This document shows positions 40,462-53,417 of a DNA stretch of 64,000 nucleotides, in pieces. How positions within the stretch are numbered: position 1 is the first letter of the stretch; the number at the start of each line of letters is the position of its first letter. A model generated the notes under the pieces. That model saw only the letters and a program-made list of their open reading frames with translations, was not told the DNA's origin and searched no databases. Made by a program: the position numbers and the translations under genes. Source of the DNA: Halictus rubicundus (taxonomy: Eukaryota; Arthropoda; Insecta; Hymenoptera; Halictidae); contig NW_027488643.1 in the NCBI RefSeq assembly GCF_050948215.1, positions 1 through 64,000 of the forward strand, in the 5' to 3' direction.

Positions 40462-42399
40462 TAGCATAGGGGAATTGATAGGATAGAGGATAGGATAGGA
40501 TAGAGGATAGGATAGGATAGAGGATAGCGTAGGATAGAGGATAGGATAGGATAGAGGATACGATAGGATAGAGGATAGGATAGGATAGAGGATAGGATAG
40601 GGCAGAGGATACGATAGGGGATTTGATAGGATAGAGGATAGGATAGGATAGAGGATAGGATAGGATAGAGGATAGAGTAGGATAGAGGATAGGATAGGAT
40701 AGAGGATAAGATAGACGGTAGGATAGGATAGAGGATAGGATAGGATAGAGGATAGGATAGGATAGAGGATAGGATAGGATAGAGGATAGGATAGGATAGA
40801 GGATAGGATAGGATAGAGGATAGGATAGGATAGAGGATAGGATAGGATAGAGGATAGGATAGGATAGAGGATAGGATAGGATAGAGGATAGGATAGGATA
40901 GAGGATAGGATAGGATAGAGGATAGGATAGGATAGAGGATAGGATAGGGGATTTGATAGGATAGAGGATAGGATAGGATAGAAGATAGGATAGGATAGAG
41001 GATAGGATAGGATAGAGGATAGGATAGGATAGAGGATAGGATAGGATAGAGGAGAGGATAGGATAGAGGATAGGATAGGATAGGATAGAAGATAGGATAG
41101 GATAAAGGATAGGATAGGATAGAGGATAGGATAGAGGATATAATAGGATAGAGGATAGGATAGGATAGAGGATAGGATAGGATAGGATAGAGGATAGGAT
41201 AGGGCAGAGGATAGGATAGGGGATTTGATAGGTTAGAGGATAGGATAGGATAGAGGATAGGATAGGATAGAGGATAGAATAGGATAGAGGATAGGATAGG
41301 ATAGAGGATAGGATAGAGGATAGGATAGGATAGAGGATAGGATAGGATAGAAGATAGGATAGGATAGGATAGAGGATAGGATAGGATGGAAGATAGGATA
41401 GGATAGAGGATAGGATAGGATAGAGGATAGGATAGGATAGAGGATAGGATAGAGGATAGAATAGGATAGAGGATAGGTTAAAATAGAGGATAGGATAGGA
41501 TAGGGGATTGGATAGGATAGGATAGAGTATAGGCTAGGATAGAAGATAGGATAGGATAGAGGATAGGATAGGATAGAAGATAGTATAGGGATTTGATAGG
41601 ATAGAGGATAGGATAGGATAGAAGATAGGATAGGATAGAGGATAGGATAGGACAGACGGTAGGATAGGATAGAGGATAGTATAGGGATTTGATAGGATAG
41701 AGGTTTGGATAGGATAGAGGATAGGATAGGATAGAGGATAGGATAGGATAGAGGATAGGATAGGATAGAGGATAGGATAGGATAGAGGATAGGATAGGAT
41801 AGTGGATAGGATAGGATAGGATAGTGGATAGGATACACGATTCGATAGGATAGAGGATAGGATAGGACAGAGGATTTGATAGGATAGAGGATAGGATAGG
41901 ATACAGGAAAGGATAGGATTGTGGATAGGATTGGATACAGGATAGGATAGAATAGAGGATAGGATACGGGATTGGATAGGATAGGATAGAGGATAGGATA
42001 GGATAGAAGACAGGATAGGATAGAGGATAGGATTGGAATAGGATAGGGTAGGATAGAGGAGAGGATAGGATGGAGGATATTATAGGATAGACGATATTAT
42101 AGGATAGTGGATGGGATAGGATACACGATACGATGTTGTAGAATATAGGATAGGATAGAGGATAGGATAGGGTAGTATAGGGGATTGTATAGGATAGAGG
42201 ATAGGATAGGGTAGAGGATATTATAGGATAGAGGGTAGGATAAGATAGAGGATACGACAGAATAGAGTATTGGATAGAATAGAGGATATTATAGGATAGA
42301 GGGTAGGTTAGGATAGAGGATAGGATAGGATAGAGGGTGGGATAGGATAGAGAATACGATAGGATAGAGGATACGATAGGATAGAGGATAGGGTAGAGG

Positions 42400-43670
42400 A
42401 TAGGATAGAGGATAGGATAGAGGATAGGATTGAGGATAGGATAGGATAGAGGATAGGATAGAGGATAGGATAGGGGATTGGATAGGATACAGGATAGGAT
42501 AAGATAGAGGATAGGATAGGATAGAGGATTGGATAGGATACAGGATAGGATAGGGTAGAGGATAGGATAGGGGATTTGATAGGAAACAGGATAGGATAGG
42601 ATAGGATAGAGGATAGGATAGGGGATTGGATAGGATAGAGGATAGGATAGGATAGAGGATAGGATAGGATAGAGGATAGGATAGGGGATTGGATAGGGTA
42701 CAGGATAGGATAGGATAGAGGATATTATAGGATAGAGGATAGGATACGGTAGGGGACAGGATAGGATTGAGGATAGGATAGGATAGAGGATAGGATAAGA
42801 TAGAGGATGGGATAGGATAGAGGATATTATAGGATAGAGGGTAGGTTAGGATAGAGGATAGGATTGGATGGAGGATAGAATAGAATAGAAAATAGGATAG
42901 TACAGAGGGTAGGATACGATAGAGTCTGGGATAGGATTCAGGATAGGATAGCATAGAGGATGGGATAGGACAGAGGGTAGGATACGATAGAGTCTGGGAT
43001 AAGATTCAGGATAGGATAGCATAGAGGAAGGGAGAGGATAGATGATACGATAGGATACAGGATACGATAGGATAGAGGATAGGATACGATAGAGGATAGG
43101 ATAGAGGATGGGATAGGATAGAGGAGAGGATAGAATAGAGGATATTATAGGATAGAGGATAGGTTAGGATAGAGGATAGGATAGGATAGAGGATGGGATA
43201 TGATAGAGGATGCGATACGATAGAGTATATTATAGGATAGAGGATAGGATAGGATAGAGGACAGAGTAGGATAGAGGATAGGATAGGATAGAAGATACGA
43301 AAGGGGATTGGATAGGATAGAGGATGGGATAGGATAGAGGATAGGTTAGGATAGAGGATATTATAGGATAGAGGGTAGGATAGGATAGAGGATTGGTCAG
43401 AATAGAGGATTGGATAGAATAGAGGATATTATAGGATAGAGGGTAGGATAGGATACAGGATAGTACAGAATAGAGAATTGGATAGTATAGAGGATATCAT
43501 AGGATAGAGGATAGGATAGGATAGAGGATATTATAGGATAGAGGGTAGAATAGGATAGAGGATAGGACAGGATAGAGGATAGGATAGGATAGACGAAAGG
43601 ATAGGATAGAGGATAGGATAGGTAATTGGATAGGATAGAGGATAGGATAAGGTAGAGGATAGTAGAGGAT
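42400..43670. repeat. Segment recurring about 13.1 kb downstream, first copy
   Basis: It carries rare landmarks in order: GGAAACAGGATAGG, paired AGTCTGGG sites (42,923 and 42,991), and CGAAAGGGGATTGG near 43,298. The same order appears at 55.35-56.76 kb. Offsets are 12,946 bp at the left end and 13,098-13,099 bp at the AGTCTGGG and CGAAAGGGG sites; the 153-bp change equals nine 17-mers. Edges are approximate. Confidence 0.65.
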
Positions 43671-43699
43671 AGAGGATAGGATAGGATAGAGGATAGGAT

Positions 43700-44350
43700 A
43701 GGATACGATAGAGGATAGGATAGAGGATAGGATAGAGGATCTGATAGAGGATAGGATAGGATAGAGGATAGGATAGGATAGAGGATCGGATAGAGGATAG
43801 GATAGGATAGAGGATAGGATAGAATAGATGATAGGATAGGATAGAGGATAGGATAGAGGATAGGATAGAGGATAGAATAGAGGATAGGATAGGATAGATG
43901 ATAGGATAGGATAGGGGATAGGATAGGATTGAGGATAGGATAGGATAGAGGATAGGATAGAATAGAGGATATTATAGGATAGAGGATAGGTTAGGATAGA
44001 AGATAGGATAGGATAGAGGATAGGATAGGATAGAGGATGGGATAGGATAGTGGATATTATATAATAGAGGATAGGATAGGATAGAGGATAGGATAGGATA
44101 GAGGACAGGATAGGATAGAGGATATGATAGGATAGAGGATTGGATTTGATACAGGATTGCATTGAGGATAGGATAGGATAGAGGATAGGATAGATGATAG
44201 TATAGAGGATAGGATAGGACACTGGATAGGATAGGATAGAGGATAGGATAGGGGATTGGATGGAATAGAGGATAGGATAGGATTGAGGATAGGATAGGAT
44301 AGAGGATAGGATAGCATAGAGGATGGGATAGGATAGAGGATATTATAGGA
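43700..44350. repeat. Segment repeated at about 47.86-48.66 kb
   Basis: The site GGATCTGATAGAGG near 43,740 and the ending GATAGGACACTGG near 44,220 recur in the same order near 47,891 and 48,531. The offset changes from 4,151 to 4,311 bp, so the second copy has about 160 bp more inside it. The - strand translations of the two are largely the same. Confidence 0.65.
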
Positions 44351-46530
44351 TAGAGGAAAGGATAGGAAAGTGGATAGGATAGGATGGATGATAGGATAGA
44401 GGATAGGATAGAGGATTAGATAGGATAGAGGATACGATATTATAGAGGATAGGATACGATAGAGGATACGATATTATAGGCGATATGATAGGATAGTGGA
44501 GAGGATAGGATAGAGGAAAGGATAGGAAAGTGGTTAGGATAGGATGGATGATAGGATAGAGGATAGAATAGAGGATTGGATAGGATAGAGGATGTTATAG
44601 GATAGACGACCGGATAGGATAGAGGATACGATAGGATTGAGGATAGGATAGGATAGAGGATACAGGATACAGGATAGGATAGGATAGAGGATAGGATAGG
44701 TTAGAGGATAGTATAAAATAGAGAATAGGATAGGATAGGAAAGAGGATAGGATAGGACAGAGGATACGATAGGATAGATGATGGGATAGGATAGAGGATG
44801 CGATATGTTACAGGATAGGATAGGATAGTGGTTAGGATAGGATAGAGGACAGGATAAGATAGAGGGTAGGATAGGATAGAGGATAGGATAGGATAGAGGA
44901 TACAGGATACAGGATAGGATAGGATAGAGGATAGAATAGGATGGAGGATAGGATCGGATAGAGGAGATTATACGATAGAGGATTGGATAGAATAGAGGAT
45001 ATTATAGTATAGAGGATAGGATAGGATAGAGCATAGGATAGAGGATAGAATAGAGGATTGGATAGGATAGAAGATCTTATAGGATAGACGATAGGATAGG
45101 ATAGACGATAGGATAGGATAGAGGATACGATAGGATTGAGGATAGGATAGCATAGAGGATAGGATAGGATAGAGGATAGGATAAGATAGAGGGTAGGACA
45201 GGATAGAGGATAGGATAGGATAGAGGATAGAGGATACAGGATACAGGATAGGATAGGATAGAGGATAGGATAGAATAGAGGATAGGATCGGATAGAGGAT
45301 ACGATAGGTTAGAGGATAGGATAGGATACAGGATGGGATAGGATAGAGGATACGATAGGATAGGGGATAGGATAGTATAGAAAATATAATAGGACAGAGG
45401 ATAGGATAGGGTAGAGGATAGGATAGAGGATACGATAGAGGATTGGATAGGATAGAGGATATTATATAATTGTAGATAGGATAGGATAGACGATAGGATA
45501 GGATAGAGGACAGGATAGGATAGAGGACAGGATAGGATAGAGGATAGTATAGGATAGAGTATAGGATAGGATAGAGGACAGGGTAGGATAGAGGATAGTA
45601 TAGGATAGACTATAGGATAGGATAGGGGACAGGATAGGATAGAGGATAGGATACGATAGAGGATAGGATAGGATAGAGGATAGGATAGGATACAGGATGG
45701 GATAGAATAGAGGATAGTATAGGATAGACAATAGGATAGAGGAGAGGATAGGATAGGACAGAGGATAGGATAGGATAGACGATAGGGTAGGATAGGTTAG
45801 AGGATAGTATAGGATAGACAATAGGATAGGATATAGGACAGGATAGGATAGAGGATAGGATAGGATAGATGATTGGATAGGATAGAGGATAGGACAGGAT
45901 AGAGAATAGGATAGGATAGGGGATACTGTAGGATTGAGGATATTATACGATAGAGGATTGGATAGAATAGAGGATATTATAGGATAAAGGATAGGATAGG
46001 ATGGAGCATAGGATAGAGGATAGAATGCAGGATTGGATAGGATAGAAGATATTATAGGATAGACGATAGGATAGGATAGACGATAGGATAGGATAGACGA
46101 TAGGATTGGATAGAGGATACGATAGGATTGAGCATAGTATAGCATAGAGGATAGGATAGGATAGAGGATAAGATAGGAAAGAGGATAGGATAGGATACAG
46201 GATGGGATAAGATAGAGGATACGATAGGATAGAGCATAGGATAATATACAGGATTGGATAGGATAGAGGATAGGATAGGATCGGACAGAGGATACGATAG
46301 GATAGAGCAAAGGAGTGGAAGGAGGATACGATAGGATAGAGTATAGGATAGGATAGAGGATATTATACGATAGAGGATTGGATAGAATAGAGGATAGGAT
46401 AGGATATAGGACAGGATAGGATAGAGGATAGGATAGGATAGATGATTGGATAGGATAGAGGATAGGATAGGATAGAGGATAGGATAGGATAGGGGATAGG
46501 GTAGGATTGAGGATATTATACGATAGAGGA
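44350..46530. repeat. Irregular diverged GGATA satellite
   Basis: This stretch holds only satellite sequence with frequent variants such as GATACAGGATACAGG, GATCGGATAGAGG and GATTGAGG. Some local duplication is visible (GGATACAGGATACAGG near 44,660, 44,900 and 45,230), but I could not assign a stable higher-order period. The stretch near 46,310 reading AAAGGAGTGGAAGGAGG is one of the least GGATA-like short segments in the window. Confidence 0.6.
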
Positions 46531-47810
46531 TTGGATAGGATAGAGGATATTATATAATAGAAGATAGGTTAGGATAGAGGATAGGATAGTGGATTGTATA
46601 GGATAGAGGATAGGATAGGATAGAGGATATTATAGGATAGAAGGTAGGATAGGATACAGGATAGGACAGAATAGAGAATTGGATAGTATAGAGGATATCA
46701 TAGGATAGAGGATAGGATAGGATAGAGGATATTATAGGATAGAGGGTAGGATAGGATACAGGATAGGACAGAATAGAGAATTGGATAGTATAGAGAATAT
46801 CATAGGATAGAGGATAGGATAAGATAGAGGATATTATAGGATAGCGGATAGGTTAGGATAGAGGACAGGATAGTATAGAAAATAGGATAGGACAGAGGAT
46901 AGGATAGGATAAAGGATAGGATAGGTTAGAGGATCAGATAGGTTAGGGGATAGGGTAGGATTGAGGATAGGATAGGATAGAGGGTAGGATAGTGTATACG
47001 ATAGAGGATTGGATAGGATAGAGGATATTATATAATAGAAGATAGGTTAGGATAGAGGATAGGATAGTGGATTGTATAGGATAGAGGATAGGATAGGATA
47101 GAGGATATTATAGGATAGAAGGTAGGATAGGATACAGGATAGGACAGAATAGAGAATTGGATAGTATAGAGGATATCATAGGATAGAGGATAGGATAGGA
47201 TAGAGGATATTATAGGATAGAGGGTAGGATAGGATAGAGGATAGGACAGGATAGAGGATTGGATAGAATAGAGGATAGGATAGGATAGAGGATATTATAG
47301 GATAGAGGGTAGGATAGGATAGAGGATAGGACAGGATAGAGGATTGGATAGAATAGAGGATAGGATATGATAGAGGATAGGATTGGAAAAAGGATAGGGT
47401 AGGATAGAGGAGAGGCTAGGATAGAGGATAGGATAGGAGGGAGGATAGGATAGAGGATAGGATAGAGGATAGGATGGAGGATAGGATTGAGGATAGGATA
47501 GGATAGAGGATAGGATAGAGGATAGGATAGAGGATAGGATGGAGGATAGGATTGAGGATAGGATAGGATAGAGGATAGGATAAAGGATAGGATAGGGGAT
47601 TGGATAGGATACAGGATAGGATAAGATAGAGAATAGGATAGGATAGAGGATTGGATAGGATACAGGATAGGATAGGGTAGAGGATAGGATAGGGGATTGG
47701 ATAGGAAACAGGATAGGATAGGATAGGATAGAGGATAGGATAGGGGATTGGATAGGATAGAGGATAGGATAGGATAGAGGATAGGATAGAGGATTGGATA
47801 GGATAGAGGA
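46530..47810. repeat. Diverged relative of the 1,530-bp HOR
   Basis: It contains GAATATCATAGG at 46,795, GGATCAGATAGG near 46,932, GTGTATACGATAG at 46,992 and ATTGGAAAAAGG at 47,382, in the order found in the 50-55 kb HOR. The offset to the 50,849/51,046 copies is a constant 4,054 bp for the GAATATCAT and GTGTATACG sites, then changes to 3,974 at ATTGGAAAAAGG. Confidence 0.6.
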
Positions 47811-50040
47811 TATTATAGAATAGAGGATTGGATAGAATAGAGGATATTATAGGATAGAGGGTAGGATAGGATAGAGGATAGGATAGAGGATCTGATAGAG
47901 GATAGGATAGGATAGAGGATAGGATAGGATAGAGGATCGGATAGAGGATAGGATAGGATAGAGGATAGGATAGAATAGATGATAGGATAGGATAGAGGAT
48001 AGGATAGAGGATAGGATAGAGGATAGAATAGAGGATAGGATAGGATAGATGATACGATAGGATAGAGCATAGGATAGAGGATAGGATAGGATAGAGGATA
48101 GGATAGGATAGAGGATATTATAGGATAGAGGGTAGGATACGATAGAGGACAGGACAGAATAGAGGATAGGATAGGGGATTGGATAGGATAGAGGATAGGA
48201 TAGAATAGAGGATAGGATAGGATAGGGGATAGGATAGGATTGAGGATAGGATAGGATAGAGGATAGGATAGAATAGAGGATACTATAGGATAGAGGATAG
48301 GTTAGGATAGAAGATAGGATAGGATAGAGGATAGGATAGGATAGAGGATGGGATAGGATAGTGGATATTATATAATAGAGGATAGGATAGGATAGAGGAT
48401 AGGATAGGATAGACGACAGGATAGGATAGAGGATATGATAGGATAGAGGATTGGATTTGATACAGGATTGCATTGAGGATAGGATAGGATAGAGGATAGG
48501 ATAGATGATAGTATAGAGGATAGGATAGGACACTGGATAGGATAGGATAGAGGATAGGATAGGGGATTGGATAGGGTACAGGATAGGATAGGATAGAGGA
48601 TATTATAGGATAGAGGATAGGATACGGTAGGGGACAGGATAGGATTGAGGATAGGATAGGATAGAGGATAGGATAAGATAGAGGATGGGATAGGATAGAG
48701 GATATTATAGGATAGAGGATAGGATAGGATAGAGGATAGGATTGGATGGAGGATAGGATAGAATTGAAAATAGGATAGGACAGAGGGTAGGATACCATAG
48801 AGTCTGGGATAGGATTCAGGATAGAATAGCATAGAGGATGGGATAGGACAGAGGGTAGGATACGATAGAGTCTGGGATAAGGTTCAGGATAGGATAGCAT
48901 AGAGGATGGGATAGGATAGATGATACGATAGGATAGAGGTTACGATAGGACAGAGGATAGGATACGATAGAGGATAGGATAGAGGATGGGATAGGATAGA
49001 GGAGAGGATAGGATAGAGGATAGGATAGGATAGAGGATAGGTTAGGATAGAGGATAGAATAGGATAGAGGATGGGATAGGATAGAGGATGCGATACGATA
49101 GAGTATATTATAGGATAGAGGATAGGATAGGATAGAGGATAGGATAGGATACAGGACAGGATAGGATAGAGGATAGGATAGGATAGAGGGTAGGATAGTG
49201 TATACGATAGAGGATTGGATAGGATAGAGGATATTATATAATAGAAGATAGGTTAGGATAGAGGATAGGATAGGGGATTGGATAGGATAGAGGATAGGAT
49301 AGGATAGCGGATATTATAGGATAGAGGGTAGAATAGGATAGAGGATAGGACAGGATAGAGGATTGGATAGAATAGAGGATAGGATAGGATAGAGGATAGG
49401 ATTGGAAAAAGGATAGGGTAGGATAGAGGAGAGGATAGGATAGAGGATAGGATACGATAGAGGATAGGATAGGATAGAGGATATTATAGGATAGACGATA
49501 GTATAGGATAGAGGATGGGATATAATACACGATACGATGTTGTAGAGGATAGGATAGGATAGAGGATAGGATAGGATAGAGCGTGGGATAGGATAGAGGA
49601 TACGATAGGATAGAGGATACGATAGGATAGAGGATAGGATAGAGGATAGGATAGAGGATAGGATAGAGGATAGGATAGAGGATAGGATTGAGGATAGGAT
49701 AGGATACAGGATAGGATAGAGGATAGGATAGGGGATTGGATAGCATACAGGATAGGATAAGATAGAGGATAGGATAGGATAGAGGATTGGATAGGATACA
49801 GGATAGGATAGGGTAGAGGATAGGATAGGGGATTGGATAGGAAACAGGATAGGATAGGATTTGATAGAGGATAGGATAGGGGATTGGATAGGATAGAGGT
49901 TAGGATAGGATAGAGGATGGGATAGAGGATTGGATAGGATAGAGGATATTATAGAATAGAGGATTGGATAGAATAGAGGATATTATAGGATAGAGGATAG
50001 GTTAGGATAGAGGATAGGATAGTATAGAGGATGGGATAGG

Positions 50041-53000
50041 ATAGAGGATACGATAGGATAGAGGATATTATAGGATAGAGGATAGGATTGAGGGTAGGAT
50101 AGGATAGGATAGAGGATAGGATAGGGAATTGGCTAAGATAGAGGATAGGATAGGATAGAGGATATTATAGGATAGAGGATAGGATAGAATAGAGGATAGG
50201 ATAGAGGACAGGATAGTATAGAAAATAGGATAGGACAGAGGATAGGATAGGATAAAGGATAGGATAGGGGATTGGATAGCATAGAGAATAGGATAGGATA
50301 GAGGATATTATAGGATAGAGGGTAGGATAGGATACAGGATAGGACAGAATAGAGAATTGGATAGTATAGAGAATATCATAGGATAGAGGATAGGATAAGA
50401 TAGAGGATATTATAGGATAGAGGATAGGTTAGGATAGAGGACAGGATAGTATAGAAAATAGGATAGGACAGAGGATAGGATAGGATAAAGGATAGGATAG
50501 GTTAGAGGATCAGATAGGGTAGGGGATAGGGTAGGATTGAGGATAGGATAGGATAGAGGGTAGGATAGTGTATACGATAGAGGATTGGATAGGATAGAGG
50601 ATATTATATAATAGAAGATAGGTTAGGATAGAGGATAGGATAGTGGATTGTATAGGATAGAGGATAGGATAGGGTAGAGGATATTATAGGATAGAAGGTA
50701 GGATAGGATACAGGATAGGACAGAATAGAGAATTGGATAGTATAGAGGATATCATAGGATAGAGGATAGGATAGGATAGAGGATATTATAGGATAGAGGG
50801 TAGGATAGGATACAGGATAGGACAGAATAGAGAATTGGATAGTATAGAGAATATCATAGGATAGAGGATAGGATAAGATAGAGGATATTATAGGATAGCG
50901 GATAGGTTAGGATAGAGGACAGGATAGTATAGAAAATAGGATAGGACAGAGGATAGGATAGGATAAAGGATAGGATAGGTTAGAGGATCAGATAGGTTAG
51001 GGGATAGGGTAGGATTGAGGATAGGATAGGATAGAGGGTAGGATAGTGTATACGATAGAGGATTGGATAGGATAGAGGATATTATATAATAGAAGGTAGG
51101 ATAGGATACAGGATAGGACAGAATAGAGAATTGGATAGTATAGAGGATATCATAGGATAGAGGATAGGATAGGATAGAGGATATTATAGGATAGAGGGTA
51201 GGATAGGATAGAGGATAGGACAGGATAGAGGATTGGATAGAATAGAGGATAGGATAGGATAGAGGATATTATAGGATAGAGGGTAGGATAGGATAGAGGA
51301 TAGGACAGGATAGAGGATTGGATAGAATAGAGGATAGGATATGATAGAGGATAGGATTGGAAAAAGGATAGGGTAGGATAGAGGAGAGGATAGGATAGAG
51401 GATAGGATAGGAGGGAGGATAGGATAGAGGATAGGATAGAGGATAGGATGGAGGATAGGATTGAGGATAGGATAGGATAGAGGATAGGATAGAGGATAGG
51501 ATAGAGGATAGGATGGAGGATAGGATTGAGGATAGGATAGGATAGAGGATAGGATAAAGGATAGGATAGGGGATTGGATAGGATACAGGATAGGATAAGA
51601 TAGAGAATAGGATAGGATAGAGGATTGGATAGGATACAGGATAGGATAGGGTAGAGGATAGGATAGGGGATTGGATAGGAAACAGGATAGGATAGGATAG
51701 GATAGAGGATAGGATAGGGGATTGGATAGGATAGAGGATAGGATAGGATAGAGGATAGGATAGAGGATTGGATAGGATAGAGGATATTATAGAATAGAGG
51801 ATTGGATAGAATAGAGGATATTATAGGATAGAGGGTAGGATAGGATAGAGGATAGGATAGGGTAGAGGATAGGATAGGATAGAGGATAGGATAGGGTAGA
51901 GAATATCATAGGATAGAGGATAGGATAAGATAGAGGATATTATAGGATAGAGGATAGGTTAGGATAGAGGACAGGATAGTATAGAAAATAGGATAGGACA
52001 GAGGATAGGATAGGATAAAGGATAGGATAGGTTAGAGGATCAGATAGGGTAGGGGATAGGGCAGGATTGAGGATAGGATAGGATAGAGGGTAGGATAGTG
52101 TATACGATAGAGGATTGGATAGGATAGAGGATATTATATAATAGAAGATAGGTTAGGATAGAGGATAGGATAGTGGATTGTATAGGATAGAGGATAGGAT
52201 AGGGTAGAGGATATTATAGGATAGAAGGTAGGATAGGATACAGGATAGGACAGAATAGAGAATTGGATAGTATAGAGGATATCATAGGATAGAGGATAGG
52301 ATAGGATAGAGGATATTATAGGATAGAGGGTAGGATAGGATACAGGATAGGACAGAATAGAGAATTGGATAGTATAGAGAATATCATAGGATAGAGGATA
52401 GGATAAGATAGAGGATATTATAGGATAGCGGATAGGTTAGGATAGAGGACAGGATAGTATAGAAAATAGGATAGGACAGAGGATAGGATAGGATAAAGGA
52501 TAGGATAGGTTAGAGGATCAGATAGGTTAGGGGATAGGGTAGGATTGAGGATAGGATAGGATAGAGGGTAGGATAGTGTATACGATAGAGGATTGGATAG
52601 GATAGAGGATATTATATAATAGAAGGTAGGATAGGATACAGGATAGGACAGAATAGAGAATTGGATAGTATAGAGGATATCATAGGATAGAGGATAGGAT
52701 AGGATAGAGGATATTATAGGATAGAGGGTAGGATAGGATAGAGGATAGGACAGGATAGAGGATTGGATAGAATAGAGGATAGGATAGGATAGAGGATATT
52801 ATAGGATAGAGGGTAGGATAGGATAGAGGATAGGACAGGATAGAGGATTGGATAGAATAGAGGATAGGATATGATAGAGGATAGGATTGGAAAAAGGATA
52901 GGGTAGGATAGAGGAGAGGATAGGATAGAGGATAGGATAGGAGGGAGGATAGGATAGAGGATAGGATAGAGGATAGGATGGAGGATAGGATTGAGGATAG

Positions 53001-53408
53001 GATAGGATAGAGGATAGGATAGAGGATAGGATAGAGGATAGGATGGAGGATAGGATTGAGGATAGGATAGGATAGAGGATAGGATAAAGGATAGGATAGG
53101 GGATTGGATAGGATACAGGATAGGATAAGATAGAGAATAGGATAGGATAGAGGATTGGATAGGATACAGGATAGGATAGGGTAGAGGATAGGATAGGGGA
53201 TTGGATAGGAAACAGGATAGGATAGGATAGGATAGAGGATAGGATAGGGGATTGGATAGGATAGAGGATAGGATAGGATAGAGGATAGGATAGAGGATTG
53301 GATAGGATAGAGGATATTATAGAATAGAGGATTGGATAGAATAGAGGATATTATAGGATAGAGGGTAGGATAGGATAGAGGATAGGATAGGGTAGAGGAT
53401 AGGATAGG
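50041..53408. repeat. 3,368-bp HOR, copy 1, enclosing most of the 1,530-bp pair
   Basis: GATACGATAGG at about 50,050 and 53,418, TAGCATAGAGAATAGG at 50,279 and 53,647, and GTGTATACG at 50,568 and 53,936 are all 3,368 bp apart. The 1,530-bp repeat is thus nested within a longer one. Confidence 0.75.
50371..51900. repeat. 1,530-bp HOR, copy 1
   Basis: Landmarks GAATATCAT (50,371), GTGTATACG (50,568 and 51,046, 478 bp apart) and ATTGGAAAAAGG (51,356) all recur exactly 1,530 bp later at 51,901, 52,098, 52,576 and 52,886. 1,530 equals ninety 17-bp monomers, though the array also contains monomers of other lengths. Confidence 0.85.
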
Positions 53409-53417
53409 ATAGAGGAT
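51901..53417. repeat. 1,530-bp HOR, copy 2
   Basis: It repeats the landmarks of copy 1 at a constant 1,530-bp offset, up to GATAGGATAGGGTAGAGG at 53,381 (51,851 in copy 1). After that, copy 1 continues to GTAGAGAATATC while copy 2 continues to GATACGATAGG, marking the end of the homologous interval. Confidence 0.85.

Larger units (their letters stand above)
36214..41820. repeat. 13.7-kb HOR, copy C (partial)
   Basis: It opens with the hybrid cassette at 36,214 and follows copy B closely with offsets of 13,683-13,751 bp: GAGGTTAGG at 38,046 (B 24,363), TAGCATAGGGG at 38,660 and 40,462 (B 24,909 and 26,711). After about 40,950 it follows a different order of variants from B, and near 41,820 it passes into the diverged right-hand family. 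Only about 5.6 kb of the 13.7-kb unit is present. The exact right border is approximate. Confidence 0.75.
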
